From: Pseudomonadota bacterium
GTDB taxonomy: Bacteria; Pseudomonadota; Gammaproteobacteria; Xanthomonadales; Rhodanobacteraceae
Reading direction: 5' to 3'
Assembly: GCA_018241165.1 (NCBI GenBank)
Contig: JAFEEK010000125.1
Coordinates: 1 to 5,679, forward strand
DNA length: 5,679 bases
Shown: positions 5,344 to 5,679 of the stretch, in pieces
Numbering within the stretch: the first letter of the stretch is position 1
Layout: each line of letters starts with the position of its first letter
Translations under genes and position numbers: made by a program
Notes under the pieces: generated by a model
Told to the model about the DNA's origin: nothing
The model's database searches: none
Seen by the model: only the letters and a program-made list of their open reading frames with translations

Positions 5344-5679
5344 ACACAGAGTTGCGCCACAGGTGCATCACCGCGTACGCACGCCACGGCCGCCAGTATT
5401 CGGCCTGCGCTTCCACCGCGCGCGCAGACAACAACGTGCCGCCGTCGCCGAGCATCTTGCGCAACACCAGATCCGCGGCGGGGAATGCATCCGGATGGCT
5501 GAGCGCGCGCATTGCGATGTAATGCGCGGTCCATGCGCCAATGCCGGGCAGTTCGCACCAGCCTGCGACGAACCCATCCAGCGATTGCTCGGGGCGGAAA
5601 TCGACGATGCCATCAGCGACCGCCCGCGCGATCGTGTTCAGCGTGGCCGCTCGCGTGCGCGGCAATCCGATCTTCGTCA
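5342..5679 (-). CDS. alkA: DNA-3-methyladenine glycosylase II, C-terminal part (5' end outside window)
   Basis: AlkA removes alkylated bases such as 3-methyladenine from DNA by cutting the N-glycosidic bond, starting base-excision repair. The last 111 residues are visible; the frame stays open to the right edge. Key parts are GLPRTRAATL just after the edge, the helix-hairpin-helix ELPGIGAWTAHYIAMRAL, the loop FPAADLVLRK whose Asp (codon 5473-5471) aligns with catalytic D238 of E. coli AlkA, and the terminal YWRPWRAYAVMHLW, which matches the WKPWRSYALLHIW region of the E. coli enzyme. The frame ends with TGA at 5344-5342, nine bases before ogt. The N-terminus is not visible. In several related bacteria AlkA is fused to an Ada-type methyl-sensing and AraC domain, and this cannot be judged here. 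Confidence 0.92.
   Translation of the reverse strand, partial: TKIGLPRTRAATLNTIARAVADGIVDFRPEQSLDGFVAGWCELPGIGAWTAHYIAMRALSHPDAFPAADLVLRKMLGDGGTLLSARAVEAQAEYWRPWRAYAVMHLWRNSV

Overview
The window looks like chromosomal DNA of a GC-rich gammaproteobacterium, most likely from the Xanthomonadales/Rhodanobacteraceae side. This is inferred from the FadE with its C-terminal DUF1974 region, a DUF4124 periplasmic protein, the alkA-ogt pair and the CCTCTCCC/GGGAGAGG repeat pair. No rRNA or other marker is present to fix the taxon.

Layout, left to right. (1) Positions 1-1641, + strand: the C-terminal two thirds of fadE (acyl-CoA dehydrogenase), cut by the left edge. (2) 1685-3067 and 3060-3998, + strand: a complete two-gene type II restriction-modification system of the BsuBI/PstI family. 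An N6-adenine methyltransferase comes first and overlaps the endonuclease gene by 8 bases; the expected target, by family, is CTGCAG. (3) 4023-4673, + strand: a small exported DUF4124 protein with a proline-rich linker and a helical tail. (4) 4674-4831: a convergent intergenic gap filled by two facing copies of a hairpin repeat. (5) 4832-5332 and 5342-5679, - strand: an alkylation-repair operon, alkA (right-edge partial) followed nine bases later by ogt.

The modification and restriction enzymes act as a pair: the methyltransferase protects the host's sites and the nuclease cuts unmodified incoming DNA. No controller (C) gene is visible. Control must come from elsewhere: the methyltransferase-first order, the overlapping start and stop, and the short promoter region before the methyltransferase. 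That region has a -10-like box so close to the ATG that the mRNA may be leaderless, plus a small inverted repeat where a -35 box would be. AlkA and Ogt together remove alkylated bases (3-methyladenine-type lesions and O6-alkylguanine/O4-alkylthymine).

I see no CRISPR array, tRNA, transposase or prophage gene. The restriction-modification system is the accessory element here. It belongs to a known family, so I do not claim a new kind of system. The details most worth checking are its regulation and its chromosomal insertion site.
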